A DNA stretch of 64,000 bases. It comes from Spirosoma terrae (GTDB taxonomy: Bacteria > Bacteroidota > Bacteroidia > Cytophagales > Spirosomataceae). Location of the stretch: contig NZ_JAAFZH010000015.1 of the NCBI RefSeq assembly GCF_010435915.1, positions 124,001-188,000 of the forward strand. Direction: 5' to 3'. Numbering within the stretch: position 1 is the stretch's first letter; each line of letters starts with the position of its first letter. Below the pieces are notes generated by a model. It ran no database searches. It saw nothing but the letters and a program-made list of their open reading frames with translations, and was not told where the DNA came from. Positions 51,852 through 61,003 of this stretch are shown one piece after another. The translations under genes and the position numbers were made by a program.

Positions 51852-52307
51852 TTAATTTTTGACTCGCACGGGCAAATCCTCTAACTGCGCATAGCTCAGT
51901 TTCCAGTTACCATCGTCGCCTTTTTTCCAGAGCAGGATAAAATTACCTTCTCCGTAACCGCGTGGCAGGTCGGGGCCAGCCGGCAATACGTCGACAGAGA
52001 AAGTTCCAGCTTCGTAGGCCGTTTTACTGTCGGTACTTGAACTCACTACGTTGGTTTTGAGATCAGCCAAACCGGGCAGCGTTTCCTGAACCCATTTTTT
52101 CGACACTTCCGATTTGCCGGAGAAATGCGTACTTCCTTGCAGAAAATGTACGTCATCGGCCAGGAAGCTGATTATTTTGTCCGAATTTTTGGTGTTCCAG
52201 GCATCGATAAACTGGCGATTCAAATCCTGAACCACCGACTCATTATTTTTAGACGAGCAAGCCGTTAGAAGGCTGGCGGTGATTAAAACTCCAATAAGCG
52301 TTTTCAT
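51852..52307 (-). CDS. Lipoprotein with SnoaL/DUF4440-like fold
   Basis: A 151-residue lipoprotein with signal peptide MKTLIGVLITASLLTAC. The mature part looks like an NTF2-like fold of the SnoaL/DUF4440 type: DLNRQFIDAWNTKNSDKIISFLADDVHFLQGS, then KWVQETLPGLADLKTNV and a beta-rich end with GNFILLWKKGDDGNWKLSYAQLED. These small domains have varied functions (ketosteroid isomerase-like, binding) and no activity can be assigned here. Confidence 0.85.
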   Translation of the reverse strand: MKTLIGVLITASLLTACSSKNNESVVQDLNRQFIDAWNTKNSDKIISFLADDVHFLQGSTHFSGKSEVSKKWVQETLPGLADLKTNVVSSSTDSKTAYEAGTFSVDVLPAGPDLPRGYGEGNFILLWKKGDDGNWKLSYAQLEDLPVRVKN

Positions 52308-52411
52308 GACGTTTACGTTTTATGACATACTTTACCCAGGTTATGTCGCCTGTCAGTGTGTAAACAGACGAAACATAATCTGAGTGAAGTCTGAATTGTT
52401 ACGTGTTTAGA

Positions 52412-53119
52412 TTACCAGCTTTTCCGACGATATTCGGAATCACTGTAGGCAGTTGATTGATCGCCAAAAGAATCGTTTGGCAGAAAACCTTCCCGTAGAA
52501 TATAGGAACCCGGAGCAGTTCTGGGATTGTATAACGCTGCCGTTTGAGCGGCTGGGGATACTTTTGCTACGGCGGCACTGGTGGTTGTTCGTGCTGGTGC
52601 TACGTATGGCTCCAGATCGTTATTCGATGCTACTCGGGTAGCAGCCTGACGTTCGGCTTCGGCGCGGGCCATTGCTGCGCGTTCGGCAGCAGCACGGGCA
52701 GCAGCTTCTTTTTTGCGTTTGTTATCAACATGCTTGCCAATGGCATAGCCTGCAGCGCCACCAGCAACACCGCCGATAACACCACCAACAACCCGATTCC
52801 GTTTGTTGATGATAGCCCCCGCAGCGCCACCAACGCCAGCCCCAATGGCCGTTCCTTTTGCCTGTGGGCTCCAGCGTTTTTTAGTCTTCTGCTGCTGTCC
52901 AATGGCATAGCCTGCACCACCCCCTAAGACACCACCCACAACAGCGCCAACCGCTGGGTTACGTTTATTTATAGCTGCACCCGCTACAGCACCTGCTCCA
53001 GCCCCAACAACAGCACCCGTTGTTTGTGGTCCCCAGCTCATCTGCGCCTTTGTTTGACCGGTATTTACTAAAGCAATAGTCAGGGCAATCAGTGTAATCT
53101 TCTTATGAATCGTTTTCAT
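52412..53119 (-). CDS. Exported glycine-zipper (YMGG-like) protein
   Basis: A 235-residue protein with a signal peptide ending GQTKAQ. The mature part has two glycine-zipper units, each of about 50 residues: WGPQTTGAVVGAGAGAVAGA with INKRNPAVGAVVGGVLGGG and WSPQAKGTAIGAGVGGAAGA with INKRNRVVGGVIGGVAGGA. They are homologous and probably arose by duplication. A Lys/Ala/Glu-rich coiled segment (VDNKRKKEAAARAAAERAAM) and a disordered tail follow. Such proteins are membrane-inserting or envelope-associated and often of the YMGG-like group; the function is unknown. Confidence 0.85.
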   Translation of the reverse strand: MKTIHKKITLIALTIALVNTGQTKAQMSWGPQTTGAVVGAGAGAVAGAAINKRNPAVGAVVGGVLGGGAGYAIGQQQKTKKRWSPQAKGTAIGAGVGGAAGAIINKRNRVVGGVIGGVAGGAAGYAIGKHVDNKRKKEAAARAAAERAAMARAEAERQAATRVASNNDLEPYVAPARTTTSAAVAKVSPAAQTAALYNPRTAPGSYILREGFLPNDSFGDQSTAYSDSEYRRKSW

Positions 53120-53566
53120 AGCCGTGGATTTTAAGTAAGTCGTTAACGAGATTGTGTTAAAAATGTCTGTTTATCTCGTCAATTACCTTTCTACTCTAAG
53201 ATGATTATAGACTTAATTGGTTTAATCAACGGCTTATCCCATCAGATTGTTGCGTCATAAAAACTGTCCTGATCTGTACAGAGTATGTCCACAATCGGAC
53301 AGAAAATAGACGTTCATATAGTCAAAAAGTGGATTTCTGCTCATTTTAAAGCCTTTTTTCTAATTGGCAAACCATTTGCTCTAAGGCAGTAAACCGGTTC
53401 AATTAAATTTTTCTTAACCTGACTAACTAGTATGTATCGTATTAACCAATTGGTACTACCGCTTAGCCCTTCGCTTACCCACTGATCGCTTTCGATTAGC
53501 TACCAGGGAAGATAAGCTGTGCGAGCAAGTGCCGTCTCCGCTCAATCAGTAAACCCAACATTATCT
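53120..53566. other. Divergent intergenic region
   Basis: About 450 bases between the glycine-zipper gene and a plus-strand gene. It is AT-rich and should hold both promoters. No gene, repeat or structured RNA was recognised. Confidence 0.55.
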
Positions 53567-54289
53567 ATGAAATCCCTGAAGATGCTTTCTCTCCTCTGGC
53601 TAGTTATTACGACGATCATGCTGTCTGCAGCTTTGCCGTGCCAGGCCCAGACTAACTCAGATTATTTTACTGTCGATTCTGTTCGAAACGACTCTACCGG
53701 TGCTTACTGGAAACTGCGAACCGATTACCAGACGCGCTCTACCAGTATCCGCTTTTTCAATGCGCAGCACCAGCTACTGTATGAAGAGAAATTACCAGGT
53801 CGCTACATTAAACTGACGAAACGGACTACCCGGCTTCTTAATGAGCTATTGACTGGCCTTACCAACCGAAATTTGCTGGATACTCATGTAGATTCATACG
53901 ATCTCGTGGCGAGTAATCAGCCGCAGCATAGGCACACCATAAACCGAACCGGGCACGACAAACCCAATGAGCCCACGTCTAATTCGCTGAATGGGTCATC
54001 CTTTTCGGCCAACTCCATTGTGACAGACCAGGGCAAAATGGTCGTTTACTGCACAAACCCTGACAATACGCCTATATACGTATCGTTAACGGATCAGGAT
54101 CAGAAGATTGATTATTATAAAGAGCGCGTAAAAGCCATCGATTATACACGGTATTTCGACGTTAATCAGTTGCCAGTCGGGTCATACAGGCTCCAGATTA
54201 AGCATCAAAAACAGATTGTTTCGTTTGCGCTGGCTGTCAAAGCAAAAGGTAGCCTGTATGATTTAACGGAGCTAAAACCCCAACCCTGA
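53567..54289 (+). CDS. Secreted protein of unknown function
   Basis: A protein of about 240 residues with signal peptide LSLLWLVITTIMLSAALPCQA. The mature part begins YFTVDSVRNDSTGAYWKLRT and ends with a beta-sandwich-like stretch YFDVNQLPVGSYRLQIKHQKQIVSFALAV. The middle is Asn/Thr/Ser-rich and probably disordered (about 120-150). The longer frame starts at GTG 53519 with residues that do not fit a signal peptide; ATG 53567 is preferred. Convergent with the helicase gene. Confidence 0.72.
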   Translation: MKSLKMLSLLWLVITTIMLSAALPCQAQTNSDYFTVDSVRNDSTGAYWKLRTDYQTRSTSIRFFNAQHQLLYEEKLPGRYIKLTKRTTRLLNELLTGLTNRNLLDTHVDSYDLVASNQPQHRHTINRTGHDKPNEPTSNSLNGSSFSANSIVTDQGKMVVYCTNPDNTPIYVSLTDQDQKIDYYKERVKAIDYTRYFDVNQLPVGSYRLQIKHQKQIVSFALAVKAKGSLYDLTELKPQP

Positions 54290-54296
54290 CTGGCGG

Positions 54297-55625
54297 TTAT
54301 TTTTTCCCGCTACGTTTAATGGGTCGCCCGTATTTGAGTCGTTTTTCCGCTGCGTGATCCCGACGCACATTGACTTTTTTATTCTTATCGGTTTTATCGT
54401 GAAAAGCACCACCCCCGGCCTCCGGCCGGGCTGGTGTTAAATCAATTGACTTCATCCGAATCTGCGGCATTTCATCGTCGGTCAATTCGTCTGAAATAAC
54501 CAGCTTTTCGGGGAGCGGTAAAACGGGAATCGTATAATTCATTAACGCTTCAATAAGCGCAAGCTGCTCCTGTTCGGCTTCCCTAATGAACGAAATAGCA
54601 ATTCCTTTTTTGTCGGCCCGGCCAGTTCGGCCAATCCGATGAATGTAACTTTCCGGTTCTTCGGGCAAATCGAAATTGATAACATGCGATACGTCTGCTA
54701 CGTCGATACCCCGTGCAATAATATCCGTGGCAATCAAAACACGATACGTACCGTCCTGAAACTGTTGAACGGAGTTGAAGCGGTAATTCTGCGATTTGTT
54801 GGAATGGATCACGCCAATTTTACCGGGGCAATCTGATTCGAGCAGTTCGAACAACTCGTCGGCCAGTTGCTTCGTAGCAGCAAAAACCAGCACCCGGGTC
54901 ATAGCCATATCATGCCCCAGGAGGAAATTCAATAAATTAATCTTCGTATTGAAATTAGGAACGTGATATACGCCCTGCTCAATATTCTCCAGCGGAGTTC
55001 CGGCCGGAGCGGCTTCGACACGAACGGGGTTGGCAAAATACGTATCGATCAACTGTTCTACATCGTCAGTCAACGTAGCAGAAAACAACAGATTCTGCCG
55101 TCGGGGGGGCAGCAGGTCAAGAATTACGCTTAGCTGCGCTCGAAAACCCAGGTTCAGCATTTCATCGACTTCATCAATAACCAGTTTCTTCAACGCTTTA
55201 GTTTTCAGGGCACCACTCGACAAAAAATCGACAAGCCGGCCGGGTGTCGCCACCAGTACGTCGGCCCCCTGCTGTATTTCAGCGAGCTGCGTTTTCAAAT
55301 TAACACCCCCATATACCCCCACCACCATCAGGTTCATGTAGGTAGTCAGTTGTTTCACCGACTCAACGACCTGTGCAACCAATTCACGTGTAGGAACCAG
55401 AATAATAATTTGCGGATGGTGCTCCTTCGAAAACTGATACTGGCGCAGACAGGGCAACAGATAAGCAAAGGTTTTTCCCGTCCCTGTTTGCGCAATACCA
55501 CACACGTCCTGGCCCGACATGACAACCGAAAAAACTTTCTGCTGAATGGTAGTGGGTGTGGTGTAGCCCAGATCGTTCAGGGCGTTGAGAAGGGGCTTAT
55601 TTAGATTCAGCTCATCAAAAGTCAT
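54297..55625 (-). CDS. DEAD-box-type RNA helicase (DEVD variant)
   Basis: A 442-residue superfamily 2 helicase with the Q motif (PTTIQQKVFSVV), motif I AQTGTGKT (about 44-51), Ia PTRELVAQV, Ib ATPGRLVDF, motif II reading DEVD in VIDEVDEML rather than DEAD, motif III SAT in LFSATL, and motifs V and VI in ATDIIARGIDVADVSHVINFDLP and YIHRIGRTGRADKKG. The C-terminal tail is basic (KTDKNKKVNVRRDHAAEKRL). It resembles RhlE-type helicases, which remodel ribosomal and other RNAs at low temperature. Single gene. Confidence 0.94.
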   Translation of the reverse strand: MTFDELNLNKPLLNALNDLGYTTPTTIQQKVFSVVMSGQDVCGIAQTGTGKTFAYLLPCLRQYQFSKEHHPQIIILVPTRELVAQVVESVKQLTTYMNLMVVGVYGGVNLKTQLAEIQQGADVLVATPGRLVDFLSSGALKTKALKKLVIDEVDEMLNLGFRAQLSVILDLLPPRRQNLLFSATLTDDVEQLIDTYFANPVRVEAAPAGTPLENIEQGVYHVPNFNTKINLLNFLLGHDMAMTRVLVFAATKQLADELFELLESDCPGKIGVIHSNKSQNYRFNSVQQFQDGTYRVLIATDIIARGIDVADVSHVINFDLPEEPESYIHRIGRTGRADKKGIAISFIREAEQEQLALIEALMNYTIPVLPLPEKLVISDELTDDEMPQIRMKSIDLTPARPEAGGGAFHDKTDKNKKVNVRRDHAAEKRLKYGRPIKRSGKK

Positions 55626-55796
55626 AGTCGTAACGTGCTTACCAGATTGCGAAGGTAGATGGAATTGGCGAACCCCATCTTTTTAATTCATCAAACAACG
55701 TACTGAACACGCATCCAGTTCTCCCAAACGAATAGAATAGATCATCGCTGGTCTTATTAGCATGAAACTCATCACCCAACGTTCTAAACCGCACGA

Positions 55797-56903
55797 ATGG
55801 CCAGGCTCTTTTTCACGTTTTTTCTACTCGCTTCCTCGCCTGTTGTATTGGCTCAGGCCAGAATTGACAGTCTGTTACCCACCCGAGGCTTTTGTATTGC
55901 GGCCCCCAAACCACATCAACTCGATACGTTCCTCAAATTCATTAACGAAGAGCTGGCCCCCCGGCAGGTCAATACGTTGATCCTCCGGATCGATTTCAAC
56001 TACCAGTTTGATAGCCATCCTGAACTTCGCGATAGCGCGTCGCTCTCGAAGCGGGACGTCAAAAAGCTGGTCAAGGTTTGTCAGAAGAATCGTATCCTGC
56101 TAATTCCCCAGATCAATCTGCTGGGGCACCAATCCTGGGCCAGTACCACGCACAACCTGCTACGTATCTACCCACAATTCGATGAAACTCCGCACGTAAA
56201 AATGCCAGAAAAATACAGCTGGCCGAACCCCGACGGTCTCTATTGCAAAAGCTATTGCCCATTACATCCTGACGTGCATCAGGTCGTTTTTGCGCTTGTC
56301 GATGAAATTTGCGATGTTTTTGAAGCCGAGGCTTTTCATGCTGGCATGGATGAGGTATTTTACATCGGCGACGACAAATGTCCGCGTTGTTCCGGTCGGG
56401 ACAAATCCGAACTATTCGCGGGCGAAGTTGCTGAAATCCGCCATCATCTGGCCCAGAAAAACCGTAAACTCTGGATTTGGGGCGACCGACTTATTGATGG
56501 TAAAACGACGGGCATTGGCATGTGGGAAGGCAGTTTCAACAATACCCATCGCGCCATTGACCTGATCCCAAAAGACGTAACGATCTGTGACTGGCATTAC
56601 GAACGCCCCGACCAAACAGCCGTTTATTTTGCCATGAAAGGTCTGAACGTCATTACCTGTCCCTGGCGCAAGCCCGGCTTTGCCGTTACGCAAACCCAGG
56701 ATATGGTCAAATTCCGACAATCGGCTACTCCGGTCATGAAAGAACGATTTCAGGGTATGATGCAAACGGTGTGGTCTGGGGCGGGTGCCTTCCTGGACGA
56801 GTTTTACGGCGTAAAAGTCAATCCCGAAGCGGGCGAAAACACGCAGGCTAATTGCTTCAGAGCCTTATACGGCGAAATAAAACGGTTAACCGACGAGAAT
56901 TGA
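55797..56903 (+). CDS. Secreted GH20-like beta-N-acetylhexosaminidase
   Basis: A 368-residue exported protein with signal peptide ARLFFTFFLLASSPVVLAQ. It has a glycoside hydrolase family 20-type TIM barrel, with IPQINLLGHQSW, the conserved Asp-Glu catalytic pair in HAGMDEVFYIGDDKCPRC, ICDWHYERPDQT and MMQTVWSGAGAFLDEFYG. It is shorter than standard GH20 enzymes and lacks the N-terminal GH20b domain. It would cleave terminal N-acetylhexosamines. The adjacent DUF5009 gene on the same strand, 48 bases downstream, belongs to a family related to lysosomal heparan-alpha-glucosaminide N-acetyltransferase. Confidence 0.85.
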   Translation: MARLFFTFFLLASSPVVLAQARIDSLLPTRGFCIAAPKPHQLDTFLKFINEELAPRQVNTLILRIDFNYQFDSHPELRDSASLSKRDVKKLVKVCQKNRILLIPQINLLGHQSWASTTHNLLRIYPQFDETPHVKMPEKYSWPNPDGLYCKSYCPLHPDVHQVVFALVDEICDVFEAEAFHAGMDEVFYIGDDKCPRCSGRDKSELFAGEVAEIRHHLAQKNRKLWIWGDRLIDGKTTGIGMWEGSFNNTHRAIDLIPKDVTICDWHYERPDQTAVYFAMKGLNVITCPWRKPGFAVTQTQDMVKFRQSATPVMKERFQGMMQTVWSGAGAFLDEFYGVKVNPEAGENTQANCFRALYGEIKRLTDEN

Positions 56904-56951
56904 CCTAAACAAGCATACTAGACGAATCACTAGCTCAACCTGCCAGTCAAC

Positions 56952-58178
56952 ATGGTATCCTCTCCCTCTTTACGCACCCCGTCGACTCAATTGGCAAAAC
57001 GGGTCTTTTCCATCGACGTTTTCCGAGCTATCACCATGCTCACCATGATTTTTGTCAATGATCTGTGGTCATTAACGGGCGTTCCTGTCTGGCTGGAGCA
57101 CGCACGTGCGGATCAGGATTTTTTAGGATTCTCTGACACGGTCTTTCCCTGTTTCCTGTTTATTGTCGGCATGTCGATCCCGTTCGCCATTCAGCAACGA
57201 CTCGCTAAAGGCGATTCCTACGTCGAAATCATCAGGCATATTTTAATTCGGTCCGTAGCCCTGCTTATTATGGGCATTTTTACGGTTAACGTACCGGATT
57301 TAAACGAGAAAGCATCGGGTATCAGCAGTCAATGGTTTCAGATTCTGATGGTCATTGGGTTCTTTCTAATCTGGAATCAATACCCGAAACGGGAAGGTTC
57401 TCTAAAAAGCCTTTTTCTGGGTCTACAGCTGATAGGTGTAGCTTTGCTTGTCTTTCTGGCAGTTCGTTTTAAAGGAGGTGCCGACGGCCGGTTAACGAGT
57501 ATGGCTCCGCAGTGGTGGGGGATTCTGGGACTGATTGGGTGGACGTATCTAACCTGTGCCATTCTTTATCTGTTGCTACGTAACAAACCTGTCCTGCTCG
57601 TTGCTTCATGGCTACTTTTTAACCTACTAACCATTGCCGGACATGCAGGCTGGCTACATCAGCTATGGCCGGGTGGTCCTCAAGACTGGATACTGGGCAA
57701 TGGGGCTTTTAGCTCATTTACGTTTGCGGGTATTCTCGCTACGCTTCTACTCACGAGCTGGCAGCAAAAAGGTAATGTTCAGCAGATTCCGCTAGTATTT
57801 ACCGGTATTGGCATACTCTTTCTAGTAGCCGGATTTATCTCCCGAAACTTCTTTATCATCTCTAAAATTCAGGCAACCTCAACCTGGGTTTTCCTTTGTT
57901 GCGGCATTGCCTTTATTACGTATGCCGCCATCTACTGGCTGGTCGATTTAAACGGCAAAGTCAATTGGTTCGATCTGATCAAACCAGCCGGAACTAGTAC
58001 GTTGACCTGCTACCTGATACCGTATCTGTACTATAGCCTCACCGATCTGTCGGGCGTTTCGCTGCCAGACTCGCTAAAAATTGGGGGCATTGGGCTGGTC
58101 AAATCACTACTGTTTGCTTTTCTGGTTATTGCTATCACAGCCGCGCTTGGCAAGCTCCGAATTAAGCTCAAATTGTAG
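56952..58178 (+). CDS. DUF5009 / HGSNAT-like membrane acyltransferase
   Basis: A 408-residue integral membrane protein with about ten hydrophobic segments. The start KRVFSIDVFRAITMLTMIFVND and the following DTVFPCFLFIVGMSIPFAI match the COG4299/DUF5009 group related to heparan-alpha-glucosaminide N-acetyltransferase. Such proteins may transfer acyl groups to amino sugars across the membrane. It is encoded 48 bases after a GH20-like enzyme, a linkage consistent with amino-sugar oligosaccharide processing. The substrate is unproven. Confidence 0.88.
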   Translation: MVSSPSLRTPSTQLAKRVFSIDVFRAITMLTMIFVNDLWSLTGVPVWLEHARADQDFLGFSDTVFPCFLFIVGMSIPFAIQQRLAKGDSYVEIIRHILIRSVALLIMGIFTVNVPDLNEKASGISSQWFQILMVIGFFLIWNQYPKREGSLKSLFLGLQLIGVALLVFLAVRFKGGADGRLTSMAPQWWGILGLIGWTYLTCAILYLLLRNKPVLLVASWLLFNLLTIAGHAGWLHQLWPGGPQDWILGNGAFSSFTFAGILATLLLTSWQQKGNVQQIPLVFTGIGILFLVAGFISRNFFIISKIQATSTWVFLCCGIAFITYAAIYWLVDLNGKVNWFDLIKPAGTSTLTCYLIPYLYYSLTDLSGVSLPDSLKIGGIGLVKSLLFAFLVIAITAALGKLRIKLKL

Positions 58179-58330
58179 ATAAAATTAGATTGCCTATTGA
58201 ATAAAGAGGAGCATGGCGAGTCAGAATCGTCATTGATTTCTCTATCAGGTAGCAAAACAAAGTCCAATGAACTTGTGTAGATAAAAAGGGTCATGTTCCT
58301 TCCACCAATCCGTAAATTGTTTTAGATACT

Positions 58331-58801
58331 ATGTCAAAACTAGCCCAAATCCTACTAGGCACGTGGTTTATCTGCAGTACTAACTTTCCCATGTGGCTGA
58401 AAGGAAACAAGACCAGTCCGACGTTCACCTACACCACTACGACCAAAAACTCTGCCGATTCGGTGCTACTCGATGAAGTCAAATACGTTAAAAAAGGAGA
58501 AACTAAAACCATAACCGGTTACGATTATCCCAACCCCAACGATTCATCCGCTTTCGTCTGGCGCGGCAAAGGACTTCTTCGACTAGCCAAAAGCAAATGG
58601 AAAGTCGCCCTGAAAGATCCAGATGGGCAATGGGCGGTAATCTGGTTTTCGAAAACACTGTTTACGCCCGAAGGTGTCGACATTATTAGTCGTGATCGGC
58701 AAATTCCGCAAAAAACACTCAATCACATCAAATCCTTGATGGCCGACGATCCACTACTGGCCAAACATCTGATTGATATGCAGGAATTGCCGAATAAGTA
58801 A
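58331..58801 (+). CDS. Small protein with lipocalin-like features
   Basis: A 156-residue protein whose N-terminal stretch LAQILLGTWFICSTNFPMW resembles the G-x-W motif of lipocalin-like proteins; it may also be part of an export signal. The rest is beta-rich (YTTTTKNSADSVLLDEVKYV, SAFVWRGKGLLRLAKSKW, WAVIWFSKTLFTPEGVDIIS). I would call it a lipocalin-like domain protein at low confidence. It is monocistronic, 152 bases behind the DUF5009 gene. Confidence 0.68.
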   Translation: MSKLAQILLGTWFICSTNFPMWLKGNKTSPTFTYTTTTKNSADSVLLDEVKYVKKGETKTITGYDYPNPNDSSAFVWRGKGLLRLAKSKWKVALKDPDGQWAVIWFSKTLFTPEGVDIISRDRQIPQKTLNHIKSLMADDPLLAKHLIDMQELPNK

Positions 58802-59078
58802 GCACTATTTTATATCCCGATTTCCCCGAAGAGCTATATCGTTATCCTGCTTTTTGCGTATTATTACCCTTGTCTCAACTTGTAGTCAAACTAGTCTGCT
58901 AATCCTTATTTTTTCGCAATAAAAAAGAGGTTTTGTTCTAAACTACTACGTAATAGCAAAGGCTGAAGCTGTAACTGGTTCTTATTTTGCAATTGCTACG
59001 GCATGCATTTTACCACTATTTTTAGTCAATTGATGCTATCTGGGACAACTGAAGCATTCAATATATATACACTCGATA

Positions 59079-60260
59079 ATGGATTTTTCGCAGTACCAGA
59101 AAAGCACTACGTCCGTATGGGCCGGAGAAACGGAGCCGACAGCCAATGGGGCCGTAACCACACCAATCGTGAGAAGCGTTGCCTTTTCCTACCATGATCT
59201 GGACGAATGGCACAACGTAGCAACCGGCAAAGAAGATGGTTATATCTATAGCCGGAATTCCAATCCGACAGTGCATGTCCTCGAAGAAAAAATTCGCATT
59301 CTGGAAGGTGCCGAAGCTGCTACGTCGTTTGCTACGGGTATGGGGGCTATCAGCAATACGTTGTTTGCTTTACTGGCACCTGGTAAACGAGTTGTTTCGC
59401 TGAAAGACACATACGGCGGATCCAGCCGGATATTCCTTGATTTTCTCCCGCGTTATCAGGTACAGGTTACCCTTTGCGATACCACCGATTTTGCGGAACT
59501 GGAAGCGGAAATTGCCAAAGGATGCGACGTACTATACCTGGAAACGCCTACCAATCCAACCCTAAAAGTTGTCGATATTCCCCGGCTGGTTGCTGCTGCT
59601 CAGAAAGTAGGCGCTGTTACGGTCGTCGATAATACGTTTGCTACCCCAATCAATCAGAATCCACTGGCATTAGGTGCTGATTTAGTTTTACATAGCGCCA
59701 CCAAATTCCTGGGCGGGCACTCCGATGCGATGGGCGGGCTACTGTGTGGCCGGAAAGATCTGGTGGAAAAAGTGTTTCAGTTTCGGGAAATAAACGGTGC
59801 CAGTTTGCAGGCCGACCCGGCTTACCTGATTGCTCGCGGCATGAAAACGCTGGAACTACGTATTGAACGGCAAAATGCGTCGGCGCTCACCATTGCCCGT
59901 CACCTGAAAGCACACCCTAAAGTCAGTGATGTGTTCTACCCCGGCCTGGAAACGCATCCCGGCCACGACATTGCGAAAGCGCAGATGTCGGGGTTTGGCG
60001 GTATTTTAAGTTTCTCGCTGGTTGGCGGTTACGAGAACGTAACGAAGTTTTTACCCAAACTCAAATTCGTCCATCTGGCAGCTAGTCTGGGTTCGGTCAG
60101 TACGCTGGCAGGTCCACCCCGAACGACCAGCCATGTCGAACTAACCGAAGCCCAACGGAAACAATTAGGAATTCCCGAAAGTCTGATCCGGTATTCGGTT
60201 GGTATCGAAAACGTAGATGATCTGATCCGTGATCTGGACGAAGCCCTGGCTTTACTGTAA
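59079..60260 (+). CDS. Transsulfuration PLP enzyme (cystathionine gamma-synthase/lyase family)
   Basis: A 393-residue PLP enzyme of the Cys/Met metabolism family. The cofactor-binding features are Y57 and R59 in YIYSRNSNP, Y112 in KDTYGGSSR, D184 in VVDNTFATP, and K209 in HSATKFLGGHSD. The C-terminus has SLGSVSTLAGPPRTTSH and a RYSVGIENVDDLIRDL end. Family members are cystathionine gamma-synthase, gamma-lyase, beta-lyase and methionine gamma-lyase; residues alone do not settle which one this is. It functions in the cytoplasm in sulfur amino acid metabolism. No other met or cys genes are adjacent. Confidence 0.93.
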   Translation: MDFSQYQKSTTSVWAGETEPTANGAVTTPIVRSVAFSYHDLDEWHNVATGKEDGYIYSRNSNPTVHVLEEKIRILEGAEAATSFATGMGAISNTLFALLAPGKRVVSLKDTYGGSSRIFLDFLPRYQVQVTLCDTTDFAELEAEIAKGCDVLYLETPTNPTLKVVDIPRLVAAAQKVGAVTVVDNTFATPINQNPLALGADLVLHSATKFLGGHSDAMGGLLCGRKDLVEKVFQFREINGASLQADPAYLIARGMKTLELRIERQNASALTIARHLKAHPKVSDVFYPGLETHPGHDIAKAQMSGFGGILSFSLVGGYENVTKFLPKLKFVHLAASLGSVSTLAGPPRTTSHVELTEAQRKQLGIPESLIRYSVGIENVDDLIRDLDEALALL

Positions 60261-61003
60261 TTTTTATTATCCAGATACATCCCCTACTCCATAAGTCCAT
60301 TCCCCAAGGCAACGATTGGTAATCCATTAACCGGCGTTGCCCTTATATTTTCTACCATCGCTAGCCCTGTTACAGAAACAAGAGGCTATGCGATGGTATT
60401 GAGATAAATGCCCCTCAAAACAGCCAGCCTCTCCATACAATCGTTAATTGATTGACGATAAGGCGCATCTATCAAAAAAACCGCTGAGTCATTACGGTTT
60501 CCCACGTAAGACCCAGTACAATTTACTCCTTCTCTCTTAAGTACCCGCTCACCAGCGACGGGCAAAGGTAACCTTGTAGGCAAAGAAATATTCTGGCTAC
60601 CCAAACCCGGATATATAGTCAGCTGGCAATCGCCATATCAAATTGCTGATTCATAACTGGACGAAAACTAGTCTGCATCAGGTTTGATAGCCCTCTAGCA
60701 TCCAATTAATTATTTCAAACAGCAATCCAACAGGAAGGATGCTGATTGTTCCGTATCGCCTATCAATTACTCTACCTAACCAAAGAGCAATCTATGATAA
60801 ATCTAATTTTTCCGAGTCACAGATGACTACTAATAGAATATTTTTTCAAAAAAAATACCACTTACCTATAACTCCACTTTCTTATATGTTAGAATTTGAC
60901 AAAAATCATATATTTGAAGAAAATAATCATTTATCATCTATTGACTAGCTGTTAGAATATAGTATGGTAGTGTTTACTAAAACTTTCTGTTCAACTTACT
61001 CAA
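60261..61003. other. Intergenic region, no gene supported
   Basis: About 740 bases between the PLP enzyme and the T9SS cargo gene. Short open frames of 72 codons (60386-60604, minus) and 69 codons (60739-60948, plus) run through it. Neither has a motif, a signal or a clear ribosome-entry context, so I leave both out. The right part is markedly AT-rich. Confidence 0.5.

Noticed and set aside
52412-53119. Repeat array outside a gene
   Set aside because: The DNA repeats are explained by duplicated glycine-zipper units in a coding sequence.
60386-60604. Minus-strand frame of 72 codons
   Set aside because: Part of it looks protein-like, but there is no motif, no signal and no clear transcription context in a generally gene-free AT-rich stretch.
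60739-60948. Plus-strand frame of 69 codons
   Set aside because: Rich in Asn, Lys, Phe and Ile as expected from AT-rich non-coding DNA, with no recognisable domain.
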